Of a stretch of DNA of 64,000 nt, positions 1-8,936 are shown one piece after another. The stretch lies in assembly GCF_050613145.1 (NCBI RefSeq), contig NZ_CP192507.1, positions 3,162,001-3,226,000 of the forward strand. The letters run 5' to 3'. The position numbers and the translations under genes were made by a program. This DNA is from Lysinibacillus_B sp050613145 (lineage in GTDB: Bacteria > Bacillota > Bacilli > Bacillales_A > Planococcaceae). The notes beneath the pieces were generated by a model. It saw nothing but the letters and a program-made list of their open reading frames with translations, ran no database searches and was not told the DNA's origin. Each line of letters begins with the position of its first letter. Position 1 is the first letter of the stretch.

Positions 1-333
1 ATTTGACAAGGTGATCCCTTCTTTAATCATAATAAAGAAAAATACCATGGAAACAATCCCCGCTAATACAATCATGATGGTTTTCAACATCCCTCTTACT
101 CTTTCGACAAGTAACTCCATGCCAATATGTGCTCGCTTAGATAATGCATAAGCTGCCCCTAAAAATGTAATCCAAATTAACGAATAACGAGACAATTCCT
201 CTGTCCATGCTAAAGGCTGATTTAATACTAAGCGGAATAAAATTTGACATAATACTGTAATTACTAGTTCAGCCATTAACAAAACTAAAAAAATATGTAC
301 GACAGCATTCATGCGATCTATTAATGTTCTCAC
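1..333 (-). CDS. dctQ: TRAP transporter small permease, DctQ type (3' end outside window)
   Basis: This is the small membrane subunit of a tripartite TRAP importer, which uses an ion gradient to take up carboxylates with DctP and a large DctM permease. Translated from the minus strand, the first 111 codons show a membrane helix (residues about 9-30), the typical DctQ stretch LAWTEELSRYSLIWITFLGA, then the KRAHIGMELLVERV motif and another helix. A GTG start at 333 follows an AGGAGGGG ribosome-binding site at 341-347. The gene lies downstream of dctP in the same direction, and DctM is expected just beyond the left edge. The family call is firm. The substrate cannot be read from this subunit. 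Confidence 0.9.
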   Translation of the reverse strand, partial: MRTLIDRMNAVVHIFLVLLMAELVITVLCQILFRLVLNQPLAWTEELSRYSLIWITFLGAAYALSKRAHIGMELLVERVRGMLKTIMIVLAGIVSMVFFFIMIKEGITLSN

Positions 334-410
334 TATCTAACCCCTCCTGTTCGATTTTTATTCATTCAATACTGAACATACCTTCCATCCTTTGCTACTA
401 AAAACGACAA

Positions 411-443
411 ATAAAAACGAGAAGATATTCTCCTCGTTTTTAT
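411..443 (-). terminator. Hairpin between dctP and dctQ
   Basis: The 11-base arms ATAAAAACGAG (411-421) and CTCGTTTTTAT (433-443) form an inverted repeat with a T-run on the minus strand. It sits between dctP and dctQ, so it probably acts as a partial terminator that keeps the binding protein more abundant than the permeases. Confidence 0.6.
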
Positions 444-461
444 CTAATTTTGTCTAAAAAT

Positions 462-1469
462 TTATTTTTGCTGTTCTAAAATTCGATCTAACAACTCTTT
501 ATTTGATGTTTCATTGTAAAGCTCTTCAATCTTGCTTCGGAATTCTTCCACATTTACCTCTTCAATGATTTCTATGCCATTTTCTTTTAAACGGGCTAAA
601 GCCTCTGTTTCATTATCAATTACTAATTGTCGCTCATAAGCCCCGATTTTTTTTCCTTCTTCCATTAAAATCTCACGTAAGTCTTCAGGTAACTTATTGT
701 ATGTAGACTCACTTAACATAAAGACCGCAGAAGAATAAGCATGACCTGTTAATGTCATATACTTTTGATTTGCATCATATAACTTGTAGCTATCAATAAC
801 TAAAATAGGATTTTCCTGTCCATCTACTACACCTGATTGCAATGCTGTTAATGCTTCTGTCCATGCCATTGGTGATGCACTTGCACCTAACTTTTCAAAT
901 GCTGAAATAAATACCTTATTTTCTTGTGTACGGAATTTCAATCCTTTTAAATCATCTGGTGTTTGTATAGGACGAACACTGTTTGTAATATGGCGGAAAC
1001 CATTTTCCCCCCAAGAAAGCGGGATAATCCCGACGTCTTCTAATTGAGTAAATAACTCTTTTCCAATGTCACCTTCTAACACTTTTACCGCCGCATCACG
1101 GTCATTAAATAAAAATGGTAAATCTAATACACCGAAATCTGATACAAAGTTAATGATTGGGCCAGATGTTGAAACAACTAAATCAACTGAACCTAATGTT
1201 AAGCCTTCAATTAACTCACGCTCCGCCCCAAGTTGGCTTAGTGGAAACGTTTCAATTTTTAAACGACCATCAGATTTTTCTTCTACATTTTTCGCTAGTT
1301 CTTGCATAGCTAGCTCAAATGGATGATCTTCAGCTAATGAATGCCCCGCTTGTAATACGAATGTTTCTCCGTCACCGCTATCACTAGCAGTCGTATTATC
1401 CTCTCCGCCACAAGCTACTACAACCATCGTCATACATAATAACAATACCCCTAATAGAAACTTTCTCAT
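462..1469 (-). CDS. dctP: TRAP transporter substrate-binding lipoprotein, DctP family
   Basis: This is the extracytoplasmic binding subunit of a TRAP carboxylate importer. It is 335 aa with a lipoprotein signal peptide (VVVACGG, lipobox cysteine about residue 20), so it should be anchored to the outer face of the membrane. The DctP fold is recognisable from LAEDHPFELAMQELAK near the N terminus, the FRTQEN segment whose arginine normally salt-bridges the substrate carboxylate, and the SGVVDGQENP motif around residue 215. A GGGGAGGAAG ribosome-binding site precedes the ATG, and the start lies 13 nt from the stop of the GlcD-like gene upstream, so the two are almost certainly cotranscribed. The neighbour suggests a 2-hydroxy acid such as lactate or glycolate as ligand. 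That is inference. Confidence 0.93.
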   Translation of the reverse strand: MRKFLLGVLLLCMTMVVVACGGEDNTTASDSGDGETFVLQAGHSLAEDHPFELAMQELAKNVEEKSDGRLKIETFPLSQLGAERELIEGLTLGSVDLVVSTSGPIINFVSDFGVLDLPFLFNDRDAAVKVLEGDIGKELFTQLEDVGIIPLSWGENGFRHITNSVRPIQTPDDLKGLKFRTQENKVFISAFEKLGASASPMAWTEALTALQSGVVDGQENPILVIDSYKLYDANQKYMTLTGHAYSSAVFMLSESTYNKLPEDLREILMEEGKKIGAYERQLVIDNETEALARLKENGIEIIEEVNVEEFRSKIEELYNETSNKELLDRILEQQK

Positions 1470-1482
1470 CTTCTTCCTCCCC

Positions 1483-2847
1483 TTAGTCGATAAAGATTTT
1501 TCCTGGATTCAAAATATTATTTGGATCGAATGTATGTTTAATTTGTTTCATCAACCCATAAGCTACGCCATGTTCAGTCGACTGATATTTAGCTTTACCT
1601 ACACCAACACCATGCTCACCTGTACATGTTCCCCCTTTAGATAGGGCAAAATTGACTATATGTTCATTTAACTCTTTTGCTAATTGAATCTCTTCTTCAC
1701 TTGATAAATCAATCATTAATAGTACATGGTAATTGCCATCCCCTACGTGCCCAACAATTCCAGCTTCCATTTGCATGCTATCAATTTTGGCACGGGTATT
1801 TTCAATCGCCTCTGGTAATGAGTTAATTGGTACAACTACATCTGTTGTCATCAATTTCTTTCTAGGTGACGAGTGAATATACGTATAGGCAAGATTATGA
1901 CGTAATTCCCATAAATGATTGCGGGCTTTTTCATCTTGTTCAAAGGCAAAATTTAGGCAGCCGATATCTTGCAAAATTTCTTGCGCAAATGCAATATCTG
2001 CATTTAGCCCCGCTTCATTACCATGAAATTCTAAAAATAATGTTGGTGCTTCTTCAAATGAAGTGTCCGAATTAGCATTCACTAATTGGATACTGCGCTG
2101 ATCTACAAGTTCCATACGCGCCATCGGAATACCGGCCCCTGTAATGGCAACGACAGCATCAACTGCTTGCTGTACTGTCGGGAATGTGGCACGAGCGGCC
2201 ATAATTTTTTCTGGAATTCCATAAACACGTAAGGTTAATTCTGTAATAACGCCTAATGTCCCCTCTGAACCAACCATCAAGCCATTTAAATGAATACCAG
2301 ATGATGATTTTGCTGCTAAACCGCCTGTACGAATAATGCGTCCATCTGCTAGTACAACTTCTAAATCACGTACTTGATCACGCATAATGCCATATTTAAC
2401 AGAGGTTGTACCACTTGCATTTGTCGCAGCCATTCCTCCAAGTGTCGCATCTGCCCCTGGATCTACGGAGAAAAACAAGCCGAATTTCTTTAATTGTTTA
2501 TTTAGCTGTGTTCGCGTAATCCCAGGCTGAACACGTACTAAAAAGTCATCGTTACGAATTTCCAATACTTCATTCATTAAAGACATATCAAGCGATATTC
2601 CACCATTATATGGAATAACATGTCCCTCTAGGCTCGTCCCAAGACCAAATGGTACTACCGGAATTTTGCGTTCATTCGCAAACTGTAATATTTTACTGAC
2701 TTCTTCTGTTGTCTTCGGAAACACTACCACATCCGGTAAATGTGGCTTGTGATACGACTCATCCTTACTGTGTTGTTCCAACATGACTTCATTCGTTGTG
2801 ACTTGATCAGTTGGAAGAATCTCTTTTAATTGTTCGATGTAATTCAT
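1483..2847 (-). CDS. FAD-linked 2-hydroxy-acid oxidase, GlcD/D-lactate dehydrogenase family
   Basis: This is a PCMH-type flavoprotein of 454 aa that should oxidise a D-2-hydroxy acid (glycolate, D-lactate or similar) to the 2-oxo acid in the cytoplasm. The FAD-binding region covers residues about 30-210 (VVPFGLGTSLEGH, DPGADATLGGMAATNASGT). The C-terminal FAD-oxidase domain ends with CTGEHGVGVGK and NPNNILNPGKIF, both hallmarks of GlcD. The reading frame extends 10 codons upstream to a TTG, but the ATG at 2847 has a GGTGGAAAG ribosome-binding site and gives the usual N terminus. No GlcE or GlcF partner is adjacent, so this is a single-subunit form. It leads the TRAP operon, and two GntR-like operators lie just upstream. 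Confidence 0.88.
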   Translation of the reverse strand: MNYIEQLKEILPTDQVTTNEVMLEQHSKDESYHKPHLPDVVVFPKTTEEVSKILQFANERKIPVVPFGLGTSLEGHVIPYNGGISLDMSLMNEVLEIRNDDFLVRVQPGITRTQLNKQLKKFGLFFSVDPGADATLGGMAATNASGTTSVKYGIMRDQVRDLEVVLADGRIIRTGGLAAKSSSGIHLNGLMVGSEGTLGVITELTLRVYGIPEKIMAARATFPTVQQAVDAVVAITGAGIPMARMELVDQRSIQLVNANSDTSFEEAPTLFLEFHGNEAGLNADIAFAQEILQDIGCLNFAFEQDEKARNHLWELRHNLAYTYIHSSPRKKLMTTDVVVPINSLPEAIENTRAKIDSMQMEAGIVGHVGDGNYHVLLMIDLSSEEEIQLAKELNEHIVNFALSKGGTCTGEHGVGVGKAKYQSTEHGVAYGLMKQIKHTFDPNNILNPGKIFID

Positions 2848-2867
2848 TTTCTTTCCACCCCACCATA

Positions 2868-2882
2868 ATAGGTCCAACCAAT
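2868..2882. promoter_or_regulatory. FCD/GntR-like operator, copy 1
   Basis: The sequence AGGTCCAACCA lies inside a near-palindrome 20-35 bases upstream of the GlcD-family start. It fits the general FCD-type GntR operator pattern TnGTnnnACnA (LldR, LutR and FadR class) and is nearly identical to the second copy 84 bases upstream. No regulator gene is visible in the window. Confidence 0.5.
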
Positions 2883-2951
2883 TAACCTAAAAAGATTGGA
2901 CACTATAAAATATCAGGACTTAAATATGTGTTTACATCATACGTAAACCCC

Positions 2952-2966
2952 ATTGGTCCAACCACC
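2952..2966. promoter_or_regulatory. FCD/GntR-like operator, copy 2
   Basis: TGGTCCAACCA (2954-2964) is a palindrome with TGGT and ACCA half-sites and a 3-base centre, matching the TnGTnnnACnA consensus of FCD-family GntR repressors. Between the two copies lies a further inverted repeat, GTTTAC-7-GTAAAC (2930-2948). Together they suggest hydroxy-acid-responsive control of the glcD-dctPQ operon. Confidence 0.55.
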
Positions 2967-3033
2967 ACTAGAATATACTTAATTTTCTAAAAATACAATG
3001 TTTTTTGTGAAATAATTTCACTTCTCGAAAAAA

Positions 3034-3071
3034 AGAAAAAGCATTTATAACGTATATAACGTCATAAATAC
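3034..3071 (-). terminator. Terminator of the yufK-like gene
   Basis: Arms GCATTTATAACG (3041-3052) and CGTCATAAATAC (3060-3071) pair imperfectly. On the minus strand the hairpin is followed by a run of T residues (A-run 3030-3040 on plus). It ends the minus-strand gene just to the right. Confidence 0.6.
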
Positions 3072-3085
3072 CCTCTTTCATCCCT

Positions 3086-3646
3086 CTACACAAACGGTAA
3101 ACTAGCAATTACCCCATTGTATAACTTGATTACGATGTATACAATCACTGTACTAAATAATGTCCAAAATAAAATTTCAAAAAAGATTAATCCAATCAGT
3201 CCCGTTAAGCTCATAAAATGACTCATTTTATATACTGTGTACACAAAATAAATGGCTACTGTTACGACAAAAATACTAATTAATAAGGCAAGTGACTGGA
3301 TACCCACCGCTGATAGTAACGCCCCAAAAAAGAAAATGACGTAACCCCCACGTGCCACACTCATCGTTTCTCCATTTTGATCCTTCGAGAAAAATAGCAT
3401 CCCCAGTTCATGAATGGTTTCTCCTATGAGCTTGAGCGCTGAAAAAAGCATAAAAAAACAGAGCGCAAATAGTATAAGTAAAAATACTTTTAGCTCCATA
3501 TCCGATAAAAACTCTCTCATGCCTGCATATACACCAATTGCTTGAAATAAGTTCATCGATTCTGAAACAGCATAAATACCAAATGTTAAACTAAAAAGCA
3601 AAATCGTAAATAACGGTAAATAACCATATAAATATGGATTTTTCAT
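3086..3646 (-). CDS. yufK: YufK-like integral membrane protein (DUF5366 type)
   Basis: This is a 186-aa polytopic membrane protein with about five hydrophobic helices and short loops. Its function is unknown. The assignment to the YufK group rests on size, topology and position: in B. subtilis yufK lies beside the mrp operon, as here, where mrpA starts 161 bp away on the opposite strand. A small cytoplasmic loop with charged residues (SKDQNGETMS, about residues 90-99) separates the second and third helices. No catalytic motif is visible. A role linked to Mrp cannot be excluded but nothing in the sequence shows it. Confidence 0.65.
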   Translation of the reverse strand: MKNPYLYGYLPLFTILLFSLTFGIYAVSESMNLFQAIGVYAGMREFLSDMELKVFLLILFALCFFMLFSALKLIGETIHELGMLFFSKDQNGETMSVARGGYVIFFFGALLSAVGIQSLALLISIFVVTVAIYFVYTVYKMSHFMSLTGLIGLIFFEILFWTLFSTVIVYIVIKLYNGVIASLPFV

Positions 3647-3807
3647 AAAATTTTAACCCCATTTTTTTGTTGTTCCTTCATATTTAATAATACCCAATAA
3701 ATATCGCTCATCGCAACAACAGAAGGTAATAGTTGGCATGCAACGATACGAACTTTACGTTATAATTGGCTTATTGATATAAAACATATTTGAAAGGAGG
3801 CATTGCA

Positions 3808-6225
3808 ATGCAAGTACTTGCCATATTCATTCCGATAATTGCAGCACTTTTGTTACCTTTACTATTTAAAAAAGTTCGAGCTATACACACGGGATGGTTT
3901 GTACTGCTAGTGCCGCTCGCCTTACTAGGCTACTATATTCCATTTGTCAAAATGACGATGAATGGAGATACCGCTATTTCTACATTCGAGTGGATTCCGT
4001 CATTAAATATTTCGTTCACTTCCTATTTAGACGGATTGAGCATACTCTTTTCCATTTTAATCACAGGAATTGGCTCGTTAGTGGTGCTTTATTCGATCTT
4101 TTATTTAGATAAAACGAAGGAACAACTGCATAACTTCTATATTTATCTATTAATGTTTATGACTGCGATGCTTGGAGTCGTTCAATCTGACCATGTCATT
4201 ACACTTTATTTATTTTGGGAGTTAACATCGATTTCATCGTTCTTGCTTATTGGCTACTGGTTTAATCGAGATAAGTCTCGCTTCGGTGCCTTAAAGTCGA
4301 TGATGATTACGGTTGCTGGTGGTTTAATGATGCTTGGAGGCTTCGTTTTACTGTCCATCATGGGTGATTCCTTCTCTATTCGTGAGTTGATTGCCAATGC
4401 TAGTCATATTGCTAACCACGAATATTTCACATTAGCCTTAGTATTAATCTTACTTGGAGCATTTACAAAGTCAGCACAGTTCCCATTCTATATCTGGTTA
4501 CCAGATGCAATGGAAGCGCCTACACCCGTGTCAGCGTATCTTCACTCTGCCACAATGGTGAAAGCGGGTATTTACTTAGTTGCTCGTTTTACCCCTATTT
4601 TCGCGGTGTCGGAAGTATGGATTTGGCTTGTTGCGGGAATCGGATTATTAACATTATTCTGGGGCTCTTTATTTGGCGCAAAACAAACGGACTTAAAAGG
4701 TATTTTAGCTTTCTCAACAGTGAGTCAGCTCGGTCTTATTATGTCCTTATTAGGCGTCAGTGCAATGGCCTTTCATGTAGAAGATGCAGCGAGCAATGTA
4801 TTTAAATACGCTGGGTTCGCAGCGATTTTCCATTTGATTAACCATGCTACATTTAAAGGAAGCTTATTCATGATAGCTGGGATTGTCGATCATGAAACAG
4901 GTACACGTGATATTCGCAAGCTCGGCGGCTTAATGAGCTTAATGCCTGTCAGCTTTACTGTTGCATTAATCGGGAGTTTCTCTATGGCGGGACTTCCTCC
5001 ATTTAACGGTTTCTTGAGTAAAGAAATGTTTTTAACAGCTATGCTTTCGGTCCAAGAATTCAACTTATTCAATTTTGAGACTTTTGGTGTGCTATTCCCG
5101 ATTATCGCTTGGATAGCAAGTGTGTTTACATTTGTGTATAGCTTCTACTTTGTGTTTAAAACCTTCACAGGTAAATTACAACTAGAAAAACTACCAAAAA
5201 AACCACATGAAGCACCCGTCGGTATGTTAGTTTCGCCTGTCATTTTAGCAAGCTTTGTTGTGGCGATTTTCTTCATCCCAAATATTATTGGGGTTTATTT
5301 TGTGAAGCCAGCTGTTGCAGCTATACAGCCATTCCTTTACACATCGCCTAACCAAGTCAATATAGAAGTACAGGCATGGCACGGTCATATTACAACAGAA
5401 TTACTTATGACAATTGGGGTAGTCATTGTCGGTTTACTGCTATTTGTATCGCTTGCCAAATGGCAAAAAGCATACTATGTATGGCCAAATAAGCTATCAT
5501 TAAATAGCTTGTATGATTTCATCCTTGATTTCGTCTTAGAAGAAGGGGTAGAAAACTTTTCAAATCTTTATATGACAGGTTCAATCCGCAAATATTTAAC
5601 GTATATGTTTGCAGCGATTACAACAATTGTCATTAGCACACTGTTTATTACAGATGCTTTTGTCGTGTCATTTGAAAACGTTTCTCCGATTGCCATTTAT
5701 GATATAACATTAATTATCGTCCTTGTTATTGGAACACTGACGACACTATTTGCCAAATCTCGCATTACAGCAATCGTCGGTCTTGGTGCAGTCGGCTATA
5801 CAGTCGCGCTGTTCTTTGTTATTTTCAATGCACCGGACTTAGCGTTAACACAACTTGTAATTGAAACGATTTCGGTTGCGTTATTTTTAATGGTATTTTA
5901 TCACTTACCTAAACTTGAGCGTGTCGAAGAACGTATGCGCTTCCAAATTGGACGAGCAATTATCTCGATTGCCGTTGGGGCAATGGTCACACTACTTGCC
6001 TTATCAGCTCACTCACAGAAATTGATTGCATCCATTTCAGAGTACTATAAAGAAACGGTATATTCACTTGCAGGTGGGGGTAATATCGTTAACGTTATAT
6101 TAGTAGACTATCGTGGCTTTGATACATTATTTGAAATTGCCGTACTCGGTATTGCAGGTATGGGCATTTACGCCATGATTAAATTACGTTTAAGCAGAAA
6201 GGAGAAAGCAAATGAGAACCAATAA
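3808..6225 (+). CDS. mrpA: Mrp Na+/H+ antiporter subunit A
   Basis: This is the largest subunit of the seven-protein Mrp cation/proton antiporter, which expels Na+ in exchange for H+ and supports alkali and salt tolerance. It is 805 aa, matching other MrpA proteins. Residues about 1-500 are NuoL/ND5-like with the expected charged helix residues (LYLFWELTSISSFLLIGYW, WLPDAMEAPTPVSAYLHSATMVKAG). The C-terminal part carries the MrpA-specific helices found in FNAPDLALTQLVIETISVALF. The frame runs upstream to a TTG at 3790, but the ATG at 3808 sits 7-8 bases after AAAGGAGG and is the better start. It overlaps mrpB by 14 nt, the first of six tight couplings in the operon. Confidence 0.97.
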   Translation: MQVLAIFIPIIAALLLPLLFKKVRAIHTGWFVLLVPLALLGYYIPFVKMTMNGDTAISTFEWIPSLNISFTSYLDGLSILFSILITGIGSLVVLYSIFYLDKTKEQLHNFYIYLLMFMTAMLGVVQSDHVITLYLFWELTSISSFLLIGYWFNRDKSRFGALKSMMITVAGGLMMLGGFVLLSIMGDSFSIRELIANASHIANHEYFTLALVLILLGAFTKSAQFPFYIWLPDAMEAPTPVSAYLHSATMVKAGIYLVARFTPIFAVSEVWIWLVAGIGLLTLFWGSLFGAKQTDLKGILAFSTVSQLGLIMSLLGVSAMAFHVEDAASNVFKYAGFAAIFHLINHATFKGSLFMIAGIVDHETGTRDIRKLGGLMSLMPVSFTVALIGSFSMAGLPPFNGFLSKEMFLTAMLSVQEFNLFNFETFGVLFPIIAWIASVFTFVYSFYFVFKTFTGKLQLEKLPKKPHEAPVGMLVSPVILASFVVAIFFIPNIIGVYFVKPAVAAIQPFLYTSPNQVNIEVQAWHGHITTELLMTIGVVIVGLLLFVSLAKWQKAYYVWPNKLSLNSLYDFILDFVLEEGVENFSNLYMTGSIRKYLTYMFAAITTIVISTLFITDAFVVSFENVSPIAIYDITLIIVLVIGTLTTLFAKSRITAIVGLGAVGYTVALFFVIFNAPDLALTQLVIETISVALFLMVFYHLPKLERVEERMRFQIGRAIISIAVGAMVTLLALSAHSQKLIASISEYYKETVYSLAGGGNIVNVILVDYRGFDTLFEIAVLGIAGMGIYAMIKLRLSRKEKANENQ

Positions 6226-6634
6226 TTTAATCTTGCAATTTACGTCTAAAATTGTGTTCTTTATGATTTTCTTCTTTGCTGTGCATATTTTCTTTGCAGG
6301 ACACTACACACCCGGTGGTGGTTTCGTCGGTGGGCTTTTAATGGCCAGCGCCATTGTTTTACTGGTGGTCGCTTATGATTTAAAAACCGTGCAAGCGATT
6401 TTGCCGCTAAATTACATGTATATGACAGCGACGGGGCTCATTTTAGCGTTAGGAACTGCTGCATTTCCAATGTTCCAAAACAAGCCTTTCTTTACACATT
6501 CTTATGATTACTTTAACTTACCGTTAATCGGAAAGACGTCGCTTCATACAGCAGCATTGTTTGACCTTGGTGTATTTTTAGTTGTTGTCGGTGTGACAAT
6601 GACCATTATTCAAACGATTGGGGAGGATGAATAA
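6212..6634 (+). CDS. mrpB: Mrp Na+/H+ antiporter subunit B
   Basis: This is a 140-aa membrane subunit with four hydrophobic helices and the diagnostic N-terminal HIFFAGHYTPGGGFVGGLLMASAIVL segment (about residues 26-50). Small subunits of this type surround the MrpA core and are required for antiport in intact complexes. The ATG is preceded by AAAGGAGAAAG inside the 3' end of mrpA, so translation is probably coupled. The stop codon shares one base with the mrpC start. Length and order match canonical mrp operons. Confidence 0.96.
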   Translation: MRTNNLILQFTSKIVFFMIFFFAVHIFFAGHYTPGGGFVGGLLMASAIVLLVVAYDLKTVQAILPLNYMYMTATGLILALGTAAFPMFQNKPFFTHSYDYFNLPLIGKTSLHTAALFDLGVFLVVVGVTMTIIQTIGEDE

Positions 6635-6975
6635 TGGAAATTGTAATGGCTTTTGTATGCGGCTTCTTATTTATGGCTGCGATTTATTTAATTTTATCGC
6701 GTTCCCTTCTGCGCATTATTATTGGAACAGGTTTACTCAGTCACGGGGCACACTTACTCATTTTAACAATGGGTGGCTTTGGTGGTGACCATCCACCTGT
6801 ATTAGCAGATGGCGTCACAAGCTATGTTGACCCGCTTCCACAAGCGCTTATTTTAACAGCGATTGTTATTTCGTTTGGGGTTACGGCATTCTTCCTCGTA
6901 CTCGCTTATCGTTCCTATCAAGAACTTGGCACAGACGATACGACTAAGATGAAAGGAAGCGAAGATGATGATTAA
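6634..6975 (+). CDS. mrpC: Mrp Na+/H+ antiporter subunit C (NuoK-like)
   Basis: This 113-aa homologue of the complex I subunit NuoK has three transmembrane helices. Visible family features are the GTGLLSHGAHLLILTMGG stretch (about residues 31-48) and DPLPQALILTAIVISFGVTAF (about residues 67-87), which carries conserved polar residues near the ion path. It overlaps mrpD by 11 nt. The C terminus is short and acidic (TKMKGSEDDD), as is common for MrpC. Its role as a structural antiporter subunit comes from family knowledge. Confidence 0.96.
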   Translation: MEIVMAFVCGFLFMAAIYLILSRSLLRIIIGTGLLSHGAHLLILTMGGFGGDHPPVLADGVTSYVDPLPQALILTAIVISFGVTAFFLVLAYRSYQELGTDDTTKMKGSEDDD

Positions 6976-8455
6976 CTTCCTATTAATTCCGATTATCATC
7001 CCATTTTTCATGGGGATGGTATTAATGTTTTTACAAAACAATATACGACTACAGCGTATTTTAACGTTACTTACACTATTTTGTGCTTCGTCCATTTCGT
7101 TCCTTGTCATGTTGAAAGTACAAACTGATGGTATTCAATCCGTTACATTCGGGAACTGGCCTGCACCATTTGGGATTACAATGGTCGCTGATGGCATGTC
7201 TACATTATTAGTGTTTACAACATTCGTTCTCGCGTTCTTCATTGCTTGGTATAGTTTTGAAACAATTGGACGTGAGCGAGAGCAATTCTTCTACTACCCT
7301 GGCTTATTATTTATTTTAACTGGGGTAACAGGAGCATTTACGACAGGCGATATTTTCAACTTATTCGTATTCTTCGAAGTGTTGTTAATGTCTTCTTACC
7401 TATTAATTGTGCTCGGTGGAAAAAAAGGACAACTCCGCGAATCAATTAAATATATTTTAGTGAATGTCATTTCATCTGCTTTATTTGTAATTGCAGTAGC
7501 ATATCTGTACTCCGTTGTTGGCACTTTAAGTATGGCAGATATTTCAGTGAAAATTGCTGAAATCGGTCAGCCGGGTATTATTACAACGATTGCTGTGTTG
7601 TTCTTAATGGTTTTCGGATTAAAAGCAGCGATCTTCCCGCTTTACTTTTGGTTACCTAGCTCATACGGTGCAGCACCAATTCCCGTGCTTGCGCTATTCG
7701 GTGCATTACTTACCAAAGTAGGTGTTTACGCGATTATGCGTACATACACGCTGTTCTTCGTACACGATGTAGCGTATACGCATGAGTTACTGCTAATCTT
7801 AGCTGTTCTAACAATTGGAGCTGGATGCATCGGAGCACTTGCGACATTCAATGCGAAACAAATTATCATCTATAATATCGTCATTGCCGTTGGGGTTATT
7901 TTATTTGGTGTTGCCCAAATGAATGAAATTGGTTTAGAAGGCGCGATGTTTTACTTAGTACACGATATGATTATTAAAGCCGTGCTATTTATGCTTGTAG
8001 GGATAATTATTTATGTCTCTGGTACGGCTAACTTACGAAAAATGGGCGGCCTGATGAAAACGTATCCGGCACTCGGTTGGTTTTATTTAATTGCTGCGTT
8101 CGGTTTAGCCGGTATTCCACCACTTAGCGGATTCGTCGGAAAGCTATTAATTGTACAAGGTGGATTCGAAGCAGGGAATATTTGGAGTAGTATTTTTATT
8201 TTAGCCTCTAGTTTAATCGTATTACTTTCCGTTATTCGCATTTTCATTTATGCGTTTTGGGGGAGTGAAGGTGAGCGTGTGACGATAGAGAAACATCGCT
8301 ACAATCGTATGTTTTATCCGACAGCTATCCTTGTGATCATATCGATTGCATACGGTGTTGGGGCAGAATGGGTCACACCATTTATGGACAATACCGCGAA
8401 AATGCTTATAGATCCAACGATTTATGTCGATGCAGTGATGAAAGGAGGAGAATAG
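6965..8455 (+). CDS. mrpD: Mrp Na+/H+ antiporter subunit D (NuoM/N-like)
   Basis: This is the second large antiporter-like subunit (496 aa, about 14 helices), homologous to complex I NuoM/NuoN. The conserved glutamate helix appears in GDIFNLFVFFEVLLMSSYLL (about residues 128-147), and the broken-helix lysine region in LKAAIFPLYFWLPSSYGAAP (about residues 219-238). Two in-frame ATGs sit at 6965 and 6968, and either may be used. Together with MrpA it is thought to form the proton- and sodium-conducting path. It is separated from mrpE by a single base. Confidence 0.97.
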   Translation: MMINFLLIPIIIPFFMGMVLMFLQNNIRLQRILTLLTLFCASSISFLVMLKVQTDGIQSVTFGNWPAPFGITMVADGMSTLLVFTTFVLAFFIAWYSFETIGREREQFFYYPGLLFILTGVTGAFTTGDIFNLFVFFEVLLMSSYLLIVLGGKKGQLRESIKYILVNVISSALFVIAVAYLYSVVGTLSMADISVKIAEIGQPGIITTIAVLFLMVFGLKAAIFPLYFWLPSSYGAAPIPVLALFGALLTKVGVYAIMRTYTLFFVHDVAYTHELLLILAVLTIGAGCIGALATFNAKQIIIYNIVIAVGVILFGVAQMNEIGLEGAMFYLVHDMIIKAVLFMLVGIIIYVSGTANLRKMGGLMKTYPALGWFYLIAAFGLAGIPPLSGFVGKLLIVQGGFEAGNIWSSIFILASSLIVLLSVIRIFIYAFWGSEGERVTIEKHRYNRMFYPTAILVIISIAYGVGAEWVTPFMDNTAKMLIDPTIYVDAVMKGGE

Positions 8456-8456
8456 C

Positions 8457-8936
8457 ATGGCCTTGCAAATTTTACTTAACTTCTCCTTAGCATTTTTATG
8501 GATGTTTTTATCTGATCACTTTACAGCAAACGGCTTTTTAATCGGCTTTCTTTTAGGGGCACTTTCCCTTGTGATTATGCGCCGTTTCTTTACAGGACGC
8601 CTTTACCTGGAACGGGTTTGGTCCGTTATGAAATTAACGTTACTATTTCTAAAAGAGCTTATCCTCGCTAATATTGCCGTTTTAAAGGTTGTATTAAAGC
8701 CAAAATTAGATATGCAGCCAGCATTTTTTAAATATGAAACAGCATTAACAAAAGAATGGGAACTAACACTACTTTCAAGCTTAATTACATTAACGCCCGG
8801 TACAGTCGTCGTGCATATTTCGGATGATAATAAATACTTATACATTCATGCCATCGATTCGGCAGATGTTGATGACACGATTGCATCCATTCGAGATTCA
8901 TTTGAAAAAGCTATTTTGGAGGTGAGCCGCTTATGA
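8457..8936 (+). CDS. mrpE: Mrp Na+/H+ antiporter subunit E
   Basis: This 159-aa subunit has two or three N-terminal helices followed by a soluble cytoplasmic domain. The family-typical core LTLLSSLITLTPGTVVVHISDDNKYLYIHAID (about residues 101-132) is present. MrpE is needed for full activity and assembly. The ATG follows AAAGGAGGAG within the last codons of mrpD, and its 3' end overlaps mrpF by 4 nt (ATGA). Confidence 0.95.
   Translation: MALQILLNFSLAFLWMFLSDHFTANGFLIGFLLGALSLVIMRRFFTGRLYLERVWSVMKLTLLFLKELILANIAVLKVVLKPKLDMQPAFFKYETALTKEWELTLLSSLITLTPGTVVVHISDDNKYLYIHAIDSADVDDTIASIRDSFEKAILEVSRL

Noticed and set aside
1066..1326. Open frames antisense to dctP and other long genes (for example 43277-44131 opposite yunE and 63303-63935 opposite the SLH gene)
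   Set aside because: They are mirror frames of well-supported genes, without ribosome-binding sites or family features.
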